Source of the DNA: a bacterium
GTDB taxonomy: Bacteria; SZUA-79; Acidulodesulfobacterales; Acidulodesulfobacteraceae
DNA length: 64,000 nt
Assembly (NCBI GenBank): GCA_027318865.1
Contig: DAHVOJ010000002.1
Coordinates: 16,986 to 80,985, forward strand
Direction: 5' to 3'
A program made the position numbers and the translations under genes. Shown piece after piece: positions 1-11,388 of the stretch (positions are counted from its first letter, which is position 1; the number at the start of each line of letters is the position of its first letter). The notes below the pieces were generated by a model that did no database searches, was not told the DNA's origin, and saw only the letters and a program-made list of their open reading frames with translations.

Positions 1-1814
1 TTCCGCGATAGTTTAAATATTAACTTTACGGCTTTTAAAAACGCTTCTACGACTTTAGGGTCAAACTGCGTTCCCGAATTTTTCTTAATCTCCTCTAAAG
101 CGGTTTCTACGGGCAGAGCCTTTCTATAGGGTCTATCGGTAGTCATGGCGTCGAAAGTATCGACTACGGATATTATCCTGGAAACTATCGGAATATCTTC
201 GCCGGAAAGACCGGAGGGGTAACCTTTTCCGTCGTATCTCTCCTGATGATGCAGGACGTCGTTCGCTACGCGGCTTAAAAATTTTATTTTTTTAAGCATA
301 TTGTAACCTATTTCCGGATGTTTTTTGATTTCTTCGTATTCTTCGTCCGTCAATTTTCCCTGTTTATTTAATATCGAATCTTTTATGCCTATTTTCCCGA
401 CGTCGTGCATTGCCGCCGAATATCTTATATTTTTTATTTCGTTTGCGCTTAACCCCAGTTCTTTTGCCACGATAATGCCGTAGTCTATAAGCCTGTCGCC
501 GTGCGTCCTCGTATAAGTATCTCTTGCTTCTATCGCCTCCGATATAGAGCTTATAGTCTCGAAATGTTCTTCTTCGATATAATTAAGGGTCTGGACGTTA
601 TACGCCGCAACCGAAATTATACTCGAAATATTCGATATAAAATCTATGGTTTCCATAGAATATTCGGTTTTTGTTCCGCCGAAAAGAAAAATAATTCCAA
701 GAAAATCTTTATTGGTTTTCACGGGAATAACAATACACGTCTTTTTTGGTACACCGGCAAAAAAATAGGTGCAGATAGCGTCTTTTTTGATTTGAAACGC
801 GAAAGTCGTCTCGCCGGCATCTCCGCCGCTGTTTTCTTCATAGTAATTTATAGTCGGATAATCGGAACTGATGGCTTTTAAACATTTACAATCATTTAAA
901 TGTAAAATATCGTGTCCGGAAAAAGAAGCATCCATATTGTATGCTTTGAATAATGCCAATGATATACTTTTGAAAAAATCGCAATCGGTGCATTTTTGTA
1001 ATATTCTGGTCGCCTTAGGACATTTTACGAAAGGACACTCAAATTCTGTTATATTATAGCAGTTTGTATTGCCGCCGTATATAGAACATCCCGTCATATT
1101 GCAGTTAAAAAATTCGTAACAAAATTTATTTGTTTCTTTGTCGGCGTCTTTTAGATATACAAGAGCAGAATCGGTTTTTGTATAGTTCGTCAGTCTTTTT
1201 ATGGAATATTCCATAATGCTGAAAAGATCTAAAGACGATGAAACAAGTTTGGAAATTTCAAGAAGATCCGCTATTTTCCGGCTTTCTTCTTTCTGCCTTA
1301 AATATAAAAGATTGGCATTTTCATAAAGAGTAAGGCTGTATATGAAAATGCCGCCGAGCATGGCGATAAATTTTGCAATCTTTACTTCTTCTTCGGAAAA
1401 CCGGTATTCTTCTTTGCTATAAATATTTAAGGCGCCCAGAATAAGCGACCCTGCATAAATAGGAACGCTCAGCAAAGACGACATTCCGGTAAACTGCTTT
1501 TCAAGTTCGTAATATATATCGGACAAATCCTTTTTGAGGTTTGCGCTTGCCAACGATTCGCCGTTTTCTATAACCGAGCCTATCAATCCTTCGCCGAGCG
1601 ATATTTCTAAATCTTTTTTTATAAATTTTCCGTCCCGATAATATTTAACGCAGTTTATCTTTTCCGTATCCTCGTTAAGCATAAAAATAGTAATAAGGTC
1701 GCTTTTTATAAATTTAGACGCGGTTATCGAAATTTTTTCGTAAATTTCGTCTCTGGAATTTTTGGAAATCAGGTCTTTGGATAAAAAATATGCTATGTCC
1801 GGATACTCTGCCAT
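1..1814 (-). CDS. GAF / Cys-rich / GAF / HD-GYP signalling protein (3' end outside window)
   Basis: This frame is open from an ATG at 1814 (AGGA-type ribosome site upstream) through base 1, so the gene is cut by the window edge and is absent from the ORF track. I translated it by hand. An N-terminal GAF-like domain covers roughly residues 15-165. A cluster of eight cysteines lies at about 230-285 (for example FECPFVKCPK and KCTDC), followed by a second GAF-like domain. The C-terminal HD-GYP domain carries HDVGKIGI near residue 470, then HHQERYDGKGYP and DTFDAMTTDRPYR. Intact HD and GYP motifs imply a metal-dependent c-di-GMP phosphodiesterase, which is family knowledge. The Cys cluster could bind Fe-S, zinc or heme and would make this a redox or gas sensor; that is inference. 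No membrane segment is evident. It lies 32 bp downstream of accA. Confidence 0.9.
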   Translation of the reverse strand, partial: MAEYPDIAYFLSKDLISKNSRDEIYEKISITASKFIKSDLITIFMLNEDTEKINCVKYYRDGKFIKKDLEISLGEGLIGSVIENGESLASANLKKDLSDIYYELEKQFTGMSSLLSVPIYAGSLILGALNIYSKEEYRFSEEEVKIAKFIAMLGGIFIYSLTLYENANLLYLRQKEESRKIADLLEISKLVSSSLDLFSIMEYSIKRLTNYTKTDSALVYLKDADKETNKFCYEFFNCNMTGCSIYGGNTNCYNITEFECPFVKCPKATRILQKCTDCDFFKSISLALFKAYNMDASFSGHDILHLNDCKCLKAISSDYPTINYYEENSGGDAGETTFAFQIKKDAICTYFFAGVPKKTCIVIPVKTNKDFLGIIFLFGGTKTEYSMETIDFISNISSIISVAAYNVQTLNYIEEEHFETISSISEAIEARDTYTRTHGDRLIDYGIIVAKELGLSANEIKNIRYSAAMHDVGKIGIKDSILNKQGKLTDEEYEEIKKHPEIGYNMLKKIKFLSRVANDVLHHQERYDGKGYPSGLSGEDIPIVSRIISVVDTFDAMTTDRPYRKALPVETALEEIKKNSGTQFDPKVVEAFLKAVKLIFKLSR

Positions 1815-1846
1815 ATAATCCTAAAATGTTTTTTTAAAAAAATATC

Positions 1847-2812
1847 TTAAAATTTGGAAAATTTTTCTATTCTTTGATTTCTTAAATCTTCCCTTCCGTA
1901 TTTTTTGAGTTCTTCTATGTTTTCTAAAATAGCTTTTTTCAAGTTTTCCGATGAAAGTTTTAGATCTCTGTGCGCTCCGCCGGGAGGCTCGGGTATAATG
2001 CCGTCTATGACCTTAGAATCGTTAAAGAGGTCTTTTGCGGTAAGCTTTAAAGAATTGGCGGCATCTTCCGTTTTCGAAGTATCTTTATAAAGGATAGAAG
2101 CGCATCCTTCAGGCGATATTACAGAATAAACCGAATATTCCATCATTAAAACACGGTTTCCGGTTCCAAAAGCAAGAGCGCCTCCGCTTCCTCCTTCTCC
2201 TATAATTACCGATACCACGGGGACGTTAACATTTAATAAAGTATATATAGTTTCTGCAATAGCCGCAGATTGCCCTCTTTCTTCGGCGCCGAGACCGGGG
2301 AAAGCGCCGGGGGTATCTATCAGCGTTACTATAGGAACCCCGAATCTGTCCGCCAGTTTAAAAAGCCTCTGCGCCTTTCTGTAACCTTCCGGATGAGGCA
2401 TACCGAAATTTCTGCACATTTTATCCTTGGTATTGCGTCCTTTCTGATGGCCCACTATAAGCGCCCTCTGTTTTTTACCGTCCGGAACGCCGCTTTTAAT
2501 AAAACAAAACCCTCCTATAACCGCCTTATCTTCCATAAAAAGCCTGTCTCCGTGCAGTTCGGTAAAATTTTCTGCAATCAGCTCTATATAATCCATAGCA
2601 TAAGGTCTTAACGGATGCCTCGACAACTGCGTAATCTGCCAGTTATTTATATTTTTAAAAATATCTTTTATGAGCCTTTCTTTTTTAGCTTCGAGGTTTT
2701 TTATTTCGTCGTCGACGTTGGTAAAACCGCCAAGATTAAAAGTTTTCAGCTCCTCTATCTTTTGTTCCAGTTCTATAATAGGTTTTTCGAATTCGAGATA
2801 CTGTACGGCCAT
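1847..2812 (-). CDS. accA: Acetyl-CoA carboxylase carboxyltransferase subunit alpha
   Basis: AccA pairs with AccD to move the carboxyl group from carboxybiotin to acetyl-CoA, making malonyl-CoA for fatty acid synthesis in the cytoplasm. The 321-residue length is typical. Family signatures are clear: TQLSRHPLRPYAMDYI, GDRLFMEDKAVIGG, the oxyanion-hole region GEGGSGGALAFG, and the C-terminal EPPGGAHRDL. An N-terminal helical stretch (about residues 5-50) is usual for bacterial AccA. It follows dnaE with an 84-bp gap. accD is not in the window. No strong Shine-Dalgarno precedes the ATG. Confidence 0.97.
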   Translation of the reverse strand: MAVQYLEFEKPIIELEQKIEELKTFNLGGFTNVDDEIKNLEAKKERLIKDIFKNINNWQITQLSRHPLRPYAMDYIELIAENFTELHGDRLFMEDKAVIGGFCFIKSGVPDGKKQRALIVGHQKGRNTKDKMCRNFGMPHPEGYRKAQRLFKLADRFGVPIVTLIDTPGAFPGLGAEERGQSAAIAETIYTLLNVNVPVVSVIIGEGGSGGALAFGTGNRVLMMEYSVYSVISPEGCASILYKDTSKTEDAANSLKLTAKDLFNDSKVIDGIIPEPPGGAHRDLKLSSENLKKAILENIEELKKYGREDLRNQRIEKFSKF

Positions 2813-2896
2813 AAAAATATTTAATAATTTATTTATCTATTTATCTATTTATTTAAATTCAACTATTATGTTCCGGTTTTTTTATTATATCAAAGG

Positions 2897-5800
2897 TTAA
2901 ATAATATTCAAGTAGCGGGGCAACGGTTTTGATTTTAAAATGGCTTTATCAACTGCAATATTTTCTCCGAGGATAATATTATAGCCTGAAATTTTTAATA
3001 TTACCCTGGTGCCTCCTCTCGCGCCCGAAAGGCTGTTTTTTATTTCGGACAGCATATTTTTAAATTCGCTGCCGTCAAGCATAAAGACATTTTCTTGTAT
3101 TTCTAAAATACATGTTTCTTCCGCCGGTTTTACAGCCTGCACGACTTTAACCGCGTCTAAAAGCTCTATGCTTTCGCCTATAATTTTTATGCCTGAATCC
3201 GTATCTCCATTAGCCGAACCGTATTCGGAACTTCCGGCGGAATTCTTATCGTCCGGCTTATCTGCATAGCTTTCCGCGGAATACCCTTCCTGCAAATCCG
3301 AGCCGCCCGGCGTATTGACGGCTGACGCCTGCGCAATGGTCAGGTCTAAGCCCGAAAAATCTATTTTCCCCGTAACGATTACAGGCTGGTTCGTCGATAA
3401 AACATCTTCATATTTTAAGAAATTTTTCGGAAAAAAAACCGTTTCTACGTTTGAATTTTTATCGTTCAATATAAACGATGCCATTTTATCGTTATTTCTC
3501 GTTTTATGCACTTTAAGCTGATTTATTACGCCGGCAAGTTTATATAAAGCGTCTGGAGCGGTTTTGCCTTTTGAGTCTATATATTCGGATACGATATCGG
3601 CAACGGGCCTTATTTTAAGAAGTTTTATTTTTTCTTCATAACCGTCTAAAGGATGACCGGACAGATAGAAACCAAGCGATTCTTTTTCAAAAGCAAGGAT
3701 AGATTTTTTATCGTCCTTTTCCCCCGTGAGCATTAAATAAGACTCGTCTTTTCCGTCGTCATAATTAATATCTCCGCCGAACGACGCAAATAAATCCGCC
3801 TGTCCCGAATCTTCTTTTTCTCTTTTACGGACGGATTCTTCCATTACCGCCTCAAGGTTGTCGAGCATCCATTTTCTCGATTCTCCGCCGATATCTAAAG
3901 CTCCGCTTTTTATAAGGTTTTCTATAGTTCTCTTATTGACTTTTCTCGTATCGACCCTCGAGCAAAAATCAAACAAATTTTTGAAAGATTTATTCGTGCG
4001 TACCTGCAAAATAGAATCTATAGCCGCTTTTCCCACGTTTTTAACGGCTCCCAGACCGGTTCTTATAGCTAATTTCCCTTTGTTTTCGGCATCTTCTTTG
4101 TTTTTATTTTCAAAAGTTTCTCCGCGACATCTTTTTTCTACTATAGCAAATCTTTCCGCAGATTCGTTAACCGACGGCGGCAGTATCTCGCATGCGTTAA
4201 CGCCTGATTTTGCTTCGTTTATTATTTTTGCTAATTTATCGGTGTTCGACATTTCGCTCGATAAAAGAGCCGCCGTGAAATGTTCCTTGTAATTGGCTTT
4301 TAAATATGCCGTCATATATGCAATATAGGCATAAGCGGTCGAATGCGATTTATTAAAACCGTATTCGCCAAATTTTACTATAAGGGAAAAAATTTTTCCC
4401 GATTTTGCCGCTTCTATGCCGTTTGCCTTACAGCCGGCAATAAATTTGTCTTTCATCCGGTTAATAAGTTCCGCCTGTTTCTTGCCGACGCCTTTTCTTA
4501 AAACATCCGCCTCTCCCATAGAAAACCCCGCAAGATTGGTGGCTACTTTCATTATCTGTTCCTGATAAAGCATCACTCCGTATGTGTCCTGCAAAATATC
4601 CTTAAGGGACGGATGAATATAATGTATTCTGGCCTTGCCGTGCTTCGCCTTAATGAAATCGTCAACCATGCCGCTGCCGAGCGGTCCCGGTCTATACAGC
4701 GCTACAAGAGGTATTAAATCTTCGAACGAGTTCGGAACGAGTTTTTTTATCAATTCTTTCATACCCGAACTTTCGAGCTGAAAAACTCCGGTGGTATCGC
4801 CTGCCGCCAAAAGTTTAAACGTCGTCCTGTCGTTTAAGTCTATATCGTATATATTAAACGTTCCCCGACCGCGGTCCCTTCCCGAATTTTCCGCTCCTGT
4901 ATCGTTTATAAGCCTTATGGCTTCGTTCATTACCGTAAGGGTTTTTAATCCCAGAAAGTCGAACTTGATAAATCCCAATTTTTCCAGATCGGTTCCGGTG
5001 TACTGCGTAGTAATAACATCCGTTTCTTTGGTGCCTTTATACAGGGGCATGTAATTATGAATAGGTTCGTTCGATATAACCACTCCGGCGGCATGCGTGC
5101 TTGCATGCCTTGCAAGTCCCTCTAATCTTTTTGCTATTTCTATTAATTTTTTTACCTTAGGGTCAGTTTCTATTAAACCGCGAAGTTTAGGTTCTTCTTT
5201 GACAGCGTTATCTAAAGTAATGCCGGGGGTATTCGGAACAAGTTTCGCTATTTTATCGACTTCCGCATAAGGCATATTTAACGCCCTTCCGGTATCCCTT
5301 ATTACGGCTTTTGCAAGCATAGTCCCAAACGTTATTATCTGCGATACCTGTTCTTCCCCGTACTTATGGGCTACATATTTAATTACCTCGTCCCTTCCGT
5401 TTATACAGAAGTCCGAGTCTATATCGGGCATACTTATTCTTTCGGGATTAAGAAACCTTTCGAACATCAAATCGTATTTAATAGGGTCTATTTCCGTGAT
5501 TTTCAAGCAGTAGGCGGCTAAACTTCCCGCCGCCGAACCCCTGCCCGGTCCTACCGGAATATTGCGTTCTTTTGCATATTTTATAAAATCCGAAACTATT
5601 AAAAAATATCCGGCAAAATTGGATTTTTTAATTACGTCTATTTCCATATCCAATCTTGCTTTATATTCTTCTGTTCTGTTTAAGTAGGATTCTGCGGCGG
5701 CTTTTGTGGGATTTTTTATAAAGGCTTCTTCGAACCCTTCTCTTGTTTTTTGTTCAAAATAATCTGCGACGTCCGAACCTGCAACCTGTAAATCCACCGC

Positions 5801-6766
5801 CGTTCTTTCCGTTATCGTTCCTTCCGTTACTGTTTCTATGATACGAGTATCTGCCGCGGTCCTGCCTGTTCCGGCTTTTTTAAGCATTCCACGTTCGTCC
5901 TCCGGCTTAAACTGAGGGAAATAATGCCCGCCTTTTAACTTGAACGAAAAATTGCATTTATCTGCTATCAGTAAAGTATTGGATATCGATTCCGCCGGAT
6001 AACCGCTAAAAATTTCTTTCATTTCTTCCTGCGACCTGAAATACAAGTCTTTGGTAGAAAACTTTAATCTGTCTTTATCCTCTACCGTTTTTCCGGTCTG
6101 TATGCAAAGAAGTACGTCGTGGGCTTCGTAGTCTTCTTTAAGAAGATAATGACAGTCGTTAGTAGCCACTAAAGGCACCCCGTATTTTTTAGACAATTCG
6201 ATAAGTCCGTTGTTTGCGGCAAGCTGTTCTTCCATTCCCTGAACCTGCATCTCTAAATAAAAATCGTCTTTAAAAATATCTAAGTAAAACTTAAGGCTTT
6301 CTTCGGCGGTATCATATTTCCCGCGGACGATCTCATAAGGTATTTCCCCTTTAATACAGGCGGACATAGCGATTAAACCTTCGCTATGGTCTTTTAAAAT
6401 ATTTTTATCTATTCTCGGTTTATAATAAAATCCGTCTATATATGATTTCGACACCAATTTAGAAAGGTTGCGGTAACCTTCGTCGTTTTTTGCAAGAAGT
6501 ATCAGGTGACTATAAAATTTTTCGTTTGCGTTTTTCAGCTTCATATCGGATTTAGAAATATACATTTCACATCCGATTATAGGCTTTACGCCTTTTTCTA
6601 CGGCTTTTTCATAAAATTCTATTGCTCCGAACATATTCCCATGGTCGGTTACCGCGACAGACGGCATATTAAATTCGATAGCTTTATTTACGACATCGTC
6701 GATTTTAATAGCGCCGTCTAAAAGACTGTAATGCGAATGTAGATGCAGATGAACGAATCCGCTCAT
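2897..6766 (-). CDS. dnaE: DNA polymerase III alpha subunit
   Basis: This is the replicative polymerase of the DnaE1 type (1289 residues, slightly long). The N-terminal PHP domain keeps its metal ligands (HLHLHSHYS, residues 6-14). Polymerase catalytic acids are PDIDSDF (447-453) and IKFDFLGL (D603). Other signatures are VGPGRGSAAGSL, RPGPLGSGMVDDF and YGVMLYQEQIM, followed by the helix-hairpin-helix and OB-fold regions. Two insertions look low-complexity: about residues 291-334 (Thr/Arg/Ala-rich, between the PHP and palm domains) and about 1170-1210 (Ser/Asp/Gly-rich, after the OB fold). The start has a good AAAGGAG site that overlaps the guaA stop, so guaB-guaA-dnaE look co-transcribed. Confidence 0.97.
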   Translation of the reverse strand: MSGFVHLHLHSHYSLLDGAIKIDDVVNKAIEFNMPSVAVTDHGNMFGAIEFYEKAVEKGVKPIIGCEMYISKSDMKLKNANEKFYSHLILLAKNDEGYRNLSKLVSKSYIDGFYYKPRIDKNILKDHSEGLIAMSACIKGEIPYEIVRGKYDTAEESLKFYLDIFKDDFYLEMQVQGMEEQLAANNGLIELSKKYGVPLVATNDCHYLLKEDYEAHDVLLCIQTGKTVEDKDRLKFSTKDLYFRSQEEMKEIFSGYPAESISNTLLIADKCNFSFKLKGGHYFPQFKPEDERGMLKKAGTGRTAADTRIIETVTEGTITERTAVDLQVAGSDVADYFEQKTREGFEEAFIKNPTKAAAESYLNRTEEYKARLDMEIDVIKKSNFAGYFLIVSDFIKYAKERNIPVGPGRGSAAGSLAAYCLKITEIDPIKYDLMFERFLNPERISMPDIDSDFCINGRDEVIKYVAHKYGEEQVSQIITFGTMLAKAVIRDTGRALNMPYAEVDKIAKLVPNTPGITLDNAVKEEPKLRGLIETDPKVKKLIEIAKRLEGLARHASTHAAGVVISNEPIHNYMPLYKGTKETDVITTQYTGTDLEKLGFIKFDFLGLKTLTVMNEAIRLINDTGAENSGRDRGRGTFNIYDIDLNDRTTFKLLAAGDTTGVFQLESSGMKELIKKLVPNSFEDLIPLVALYRPGPLGSGMVDDFIKAKHGKARIHYIHPSLKDILQDTYGVMLYQEQIMKVATNLAGFSMGEADVLRKGVGKKQAELINRMKDKFIAGCKANGIEAAKSGKIFSLIVKFGEYGFNKSHSTAYAYIAYMTAYLKANYKEHFTAALLSSEMSNTDKLAKIINEAKSGVNACEILPPSVNESAERFAIVEKRCRGETFENKNKEDAENKGKLAIRTGLGAVKNVGKAAIDSILQVRTNKSFKNLFDFCSRVDTRKVNKRTIENLIKSGALDIGGESRKWMLDNLEAVMEESVRKREKEDSGQADLFASFGGDINYDDGKDESYLMLTGEKDDKKSILAFEKESLGFYLSGHPLDGYEEKIKLLKIRPVADIVSEYIDSKGKTAPDALYKLAGVINQLKVHKTRNNDKMASFILNDKNSNVETVFFPKNFLKYEDVLSTNQPVIVTGKIDFSGLDLTIAQASAVNTPGGSDLQEGYSAESYADKPDDKNSAGSSEYGSANGDTDSGIKIIGESIELLDAVKVVQAVKPAEETCILEIQENVFMLDGSEFKNMLSEIKNSLSGARGGTRVILKISGYNIILGENIAVDKAILKSKPLPRYLNII

Positions 6767-6781
6767 AATTTTACTCCTTTC

Positions 6782-8323
6782 TTACTCCCATTCTATCGTC
6801 GAAGGCGGTTTAGAGGTAATATCGTAAACCACCCTGTTTATTCCTTTTATTTCGGAAATTATCCTCGAAGAACATATCCTTAAGATATCGTAATCGAGTT
6901 TTGCAAAATCAGCCGTCATTCCGTCCGCGGAAGTTACCGCGCGAAGCGCTACGACCGATTCGTAGCTCCTTTTGTCTCCCATTACCCCTACCGTTTTTAC
7001 GGGAACAAGCACCGGAAAAGACTGCCATACTTGAGCGTATAATCCTGCCGCCCTTATCTCTTCGGTTACTATCGCATCGGCTTTTCTTAAAATATCGAGC
7101 CGCCTTTTATCTACTTCCCCGATTATTCTTATAGCCAGTCCCGGTCCCGGAAACGGCTGCCTGTTGATTATTTCGTCCGGAATTCCTAAATTTTTTCCTA
7201 TTATGCGGACTTCGTCCTTAAATAATTCCCTTAAAGGTTCGATTAATTTTAAATTTAATTTTTTCGGAAGACCGCCTACGTTATGATGGCTCTTAATGAT
7301 GCTCGAAGCTCCGAATACCTTGACGGATTCGATAACGTCGGGATAAAGGGTTCCCTGAACCAAAAAATTCACGCCTTTGAGCTGCTTTGCTTCTTTTTCG
7401 AATATTTTTATAAAAAGCTTTCCTATAATTTTACGCTTTCTTTCAGGGTCGGTTACACCCTTAAGTTCCTTTAAAAACAAAGCCGAAGCATCCACGAGTT
7501 TTACTTTAAGATTAAGGTTTTCTTTATAATACTTCATAACGGATTTTGCTTCCGCTCCTCTTAAAAGCCCGTTATCTACAAATATGCACTTAAGATTGCC
7601 GCCGATAGCCTTGTTGGTAATAACCGCCGCTACGGTAGAATCTACCCCTCCCGAAAGAGCGCATATAGCTTTTGCTCCACCCGTTTTTTCCTTTATTTCC
7701 CTAACTTTATCGGATATAAAGTCTTCCAGTTCCCAGTCGCCTTTAACGCCGGCTATACCGAATAAGAAATTATTCAATATATCGGCGCCGCATTCCGTAT
7801 GAACGACTTCGGGATGGAACTGAAGCCCGTACATTTTTTTTTCGGGACATTCAAACGCCGCCGTATCGCAGGTCCCGGTCTGCGCCGTTATTTTAAAACC
7901 CTGCGGCATTTTTACGATGACGTCGCCGTGGCTCATCCAGACGAGGCTTGACTTTTCACACCCTTTTAAAAGACCGCTCTTACCGGTTATTTCAAGTTTA
8001 GAATACCCGTATTCCCTGTTTTTGGCGGGTTTGACTTCTCCGCCCAGAAGATGCGCCATAATCTGCATGCCGTAGCATATGCCGAGAAAAGGAATATTTA
8101 ATTCAAATAAATCTTTAGATATTACGGGAGCGTTTTTGTCGTAAACCGAAGAAGGTCCTCCCGAAAGTATAACGGCGTCGGCATTATACTCTTTTATTTT
8201 GCTTAACGGCGAATTAAAAGGATATATCTCGCAATAAACCTTGCTTTCCCTGATTTTTCTAGCTATAAGCTGTGTATATTGCGAACCGAAATCGATTATC
8301 AGTATTTTAGAATGTATTCCCAT
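6782..8323 (-). CDS. guaA: GMP synthase (glutamine-hydrolysing)
   Basis: Converts XMP to GMP using ATP and glutamine. The N-terminal class I amidotransferase domain has GGPSSVYD, the nucleophile Cys in GICYGMQ and the His/Glu pair in FHPEVVHT. The ATP-pyrophosphatase domain has the PP-loop [12 protein letters not shown] and [11 protein letters not shown]. The C-terminal dimerisation domain ends PPSTIEWE as expected. At 513 residues it is full length. It starts 3 bp after the guaB stop, and the adjacent pair supplies the two committed steps of guanine nucleotide synthesis. Confidence 0.98.
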   Translation of the reverse strand: MGIHSKILIIDFGSQYTQLIARKIRESKVYCEIYPFNSPLSKIKEYNADAVILSGGPSSVYDKNAPVISKDLFELNIPFLGICYGMQIMAHLLGGEVKPAKNREYGYSKLEITGKSGLLKGCEKSSLVWMSHGDVIVKMPQGFKITAQTGTCDTAAFECPEKKMYGLQFHPEVVHTECGADILNNFLFGIAGVKGDWELEDFISDKVREIKEKTGGAKAICALSGGVDSTVAAVITNKAIGGNLKCIFVDNGLLRGAEAKSVMKYYKENLNLKVKLVDASALFLKELKGVTDPERKRKIIGKLFIKIFEKEAKQLKGVNFLVQGTLYPDVIESVKVFGASSIIKSHHNVGGLPKKLNLKLIEPLRELFKDEVRIIGKNLGIPDEIINRQPFPGPGLAIRIIGEVDKRRLDILRKADAIVTEEIRAAGLYAQVWQSFPVLVPVKTVGVMGDKRSYESVVALRAVTSADGMTADFAKLDYDILRICSSRIISEIKGINRVVYDITSKPPSTIEWE

Positions 8324-8326
8324 TGA

Positions 8327-9805
<1,479 letters not shown>

Positions 9806-9809
9806 TTAA

Positions 9810-10739
9810 CTACCTTATCAGTCCTTCCAGCAATCCGCACTCGGAAACGGTAAAGCCGGAAACCTCGAAAAAATCCATACTTTTTAACATTATAGCCGCT
9901 CCGGCAAGCACAAGATCTTCCCTTCCTGCTTCTACGCCTGCGATTTTCAATCTGCCCGCAGTTTTTACAGCCGCAAACCGTCTATAAATATCTGCGGTTT
10001 TTTCTTTGCTTACGAAATATCCGTGAACTTTCAGCCTGTCGTACCGGTTTATATTTAAATCCACCATTGCAAGCGTAGTAGCCGTTCCCGCCGTTCCAAA
10101 AAGAGTCATGGGCTTGAACCCGAAACCGCTTCCGGTTATTTTCGCTTTTAGCGAACTTAAGTTTTGCTCTATTCGGTTTTCCAATTTTTTTAAATCTTCT
10201 TTAGACGCCGGATCGGATTTTATAATTTCTTCGGTCAAATGAACAACGCCCATATTCAGGCTGTATTTCCATAACGGCAGACCGTTTTTAACGCATGCGT
10301 ATTCGGTGGAGCCGCCTCCTATATCTATGGAATAAAATTCGTTAATATCGTTAAAACATCTTGAAATACCCTTTAATGTTATTAGCGCTTCTTTTTCGCC
10401 GCTTATAATATCGAGTTTAAGTCCGAATTCTCTATAAACAAAATTTTTTACTTCTACCGCATTCGGCGCATCCCTTAAAACGCTGGTACCGGTAATAACG
10501 ACGTTTTCCGGTTTTATGCCGTATTTTTTAACTTTTTCTGTATAAATCCTTAAAGCATCTTTTAATCTGCTTATAGATAGAGGCGTTATGATTCCTTCTT
10601 TTTTAAAATTTTCCCCCAGCCTGATAATTTTCATATCGACATAATCCGGACTTAAAACATTACTTTTTGAATCGGTTATCAGACATCTTATAGTATTAGT
10701 TCCTATGTCTATCGAAGCTTTGAAAGGCATCTGAACCAC
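9810..10739 (-). CDS. Ppx/GppA-family exopolyphosphatase / pppGpp phosphohydrolase
   Basis: Short-form (309 residues) Ppx/GppA phosphatase of the actin-like ATPase fold. The first phosphate loop is ASIDIGTNTIRCLI near the N terminus, the second is SIDIGGGSTEYA (about 140), and FGTAGTATTLAM follows. The family hydrolyses polyphosphate and/or pppGpp; sequence alone does not decide which, so no symbol is given. The start is GTG with an AGGAG site six bases upstream that sits in the end of the preceding gene, so translation is coupled. An ATG nine bases further in is the alternative. Confidence 0.9.
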   Translation of the reverse strand: MVQMPFKASIDIGTNTIRCLITDSKSNVLSPDYVDMKIIRLGENFKKEGIITPLSISRLKDALRIYTEKVKKYGIKPENVVITGTSVLRDAPNAVEVKNFVYREFGLKLDIISGEKEALITLKGISRCFNDINEFYSIDIGGGSTEYACVKNGLPLWKYSLNMGVVHLTEEIIKSDPASKEDLKKLENRIEQNLSSLKAKITGSGFGFKPMTLFGTAGTATTLAMVDLNINRYDRLKVHGYFVSKEKTADIYRRFAAVKTAGRLKIAGVEAGREDLVLAGAAIMLKSMDFFEVSGFTVSECGLLEGLIR

Positions 10740-10740
10740 G

Positions 10741-11253
10741 CTATTCTCCTGTATATTTTTTAACGTATTTAACGTAATTATCTGCAGACTCTCTTATAGA
10801 ATCGATTTCTTTTTCGCCGAGATTCTTTTTTATTACTCCCGGGAGTCCCGCTACCAAAGAACCGTCAGGTATAACGGCATTTTCCTTAACTAAAGCGCCG
10901 GCGGCTATTATGCAGTTTTTACCGATTTTTGCTCCGGTTAACACTATTGCGCCGATACCTATAAGGCAGTTATCGCCTATTTCGCATCCGTGCAAATTAA
11001 CGCTGTGTCCTATGGTAACGCCGTTGCCTATTACTAAGGGGCCGGTATCGTGCTGAACGTGAAGAACGCTGTTATCCTGAACGTTGGTATTTGTCCCTAT
11101 CCTTATATAATTAACGTCGCCTCTTATAACGGAGCCGAACCAGACGCTCGAACCTTTTCCTATTTCTACGTCACCCACGATAACGATATTGCCGCACAGA
11201 TATACCGATTCGTCTATCTTGGGATATTTACCAAGATAAGATTCTATGACCAT
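10741..11253 (-). CDS. Gamma-carbonic-anhydrase-like hexapeptide-repeat protein (YrdA/PaaY type)
   Basis: A 170-residue left-handed beta-helix protein. Hexapeptide repeats run from about residue 20 to 130 (IVIGDVEIGKGSSVWFGSVI, DNCLIGIGAIVLTGAKIG). The metal-binding histidines of the gamma carbonic anhydrase fold are visible in VLHVQHD and TIGHSVNLHG. Family members bind zinc or other metals. Some are carbonic anhydrases and many have no proven activity. The start has a purine-rich GGGGGAGG site. It is the first gene of a probable unit running into ppx/gppA. Confidence 0.92.
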   Translation of the reverse strand: MVIESYLGKYPKIDESVYLCGNIVIVGDVEIGKGSSVWFGSVIRGDVNYIRIGTNTNVQDNSVLHVQHDTGPLVIGNGVTIGHSVNLHGCEIGDNCLIGIGAIVLTGAKIGKNCIIAAGALVKENAVIPDGSLVAGLPGVIKKNLGEKEIDSIRESADNYVKYVKKYTGE

Positions 11254-11335
11254 AACCCCTCCCCCCGCAACTTGCCGATCTTAAATTTATTTTATCGTTT
11301 ATTATTTATTTTGATTTCTTTTGTTTTAATTGTAT

Positions 11336-11341
11336 ATTATA
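11336..11341 (-). promoter_or_regulatory. Possible -10 element upstream of the gamma-CA-like gene
   Basis: The 135-bp gap between dxr and the hexapeptide gene contains TATAAT on the minus strand, within TGTTATATAAT, which also resembles an extended -10. No convincing -35 is seen. Position and AT-richness suggest a new transcription unit for the hexapeptide-ppx-gua genes, but AT-rich sequence produces such matches easily. Confidence 0.35.
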
Positions 11342-11388
11342 TAACAATTTTGACTCAAACGGCAGAATTTTATTTGGAATTTTTATAA

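Noticed and set aside
501-881. 126-aa plus-strand ORF
   Set aside because: Antisense to the HD-GYP gene, whose minus-strand frame carries complete domain motifs.
2830-2860. TTTATCTA-type repeats before accA as operator sites
   Set aside because: Simple AT-rich microsatellite with no dyad symmetry.
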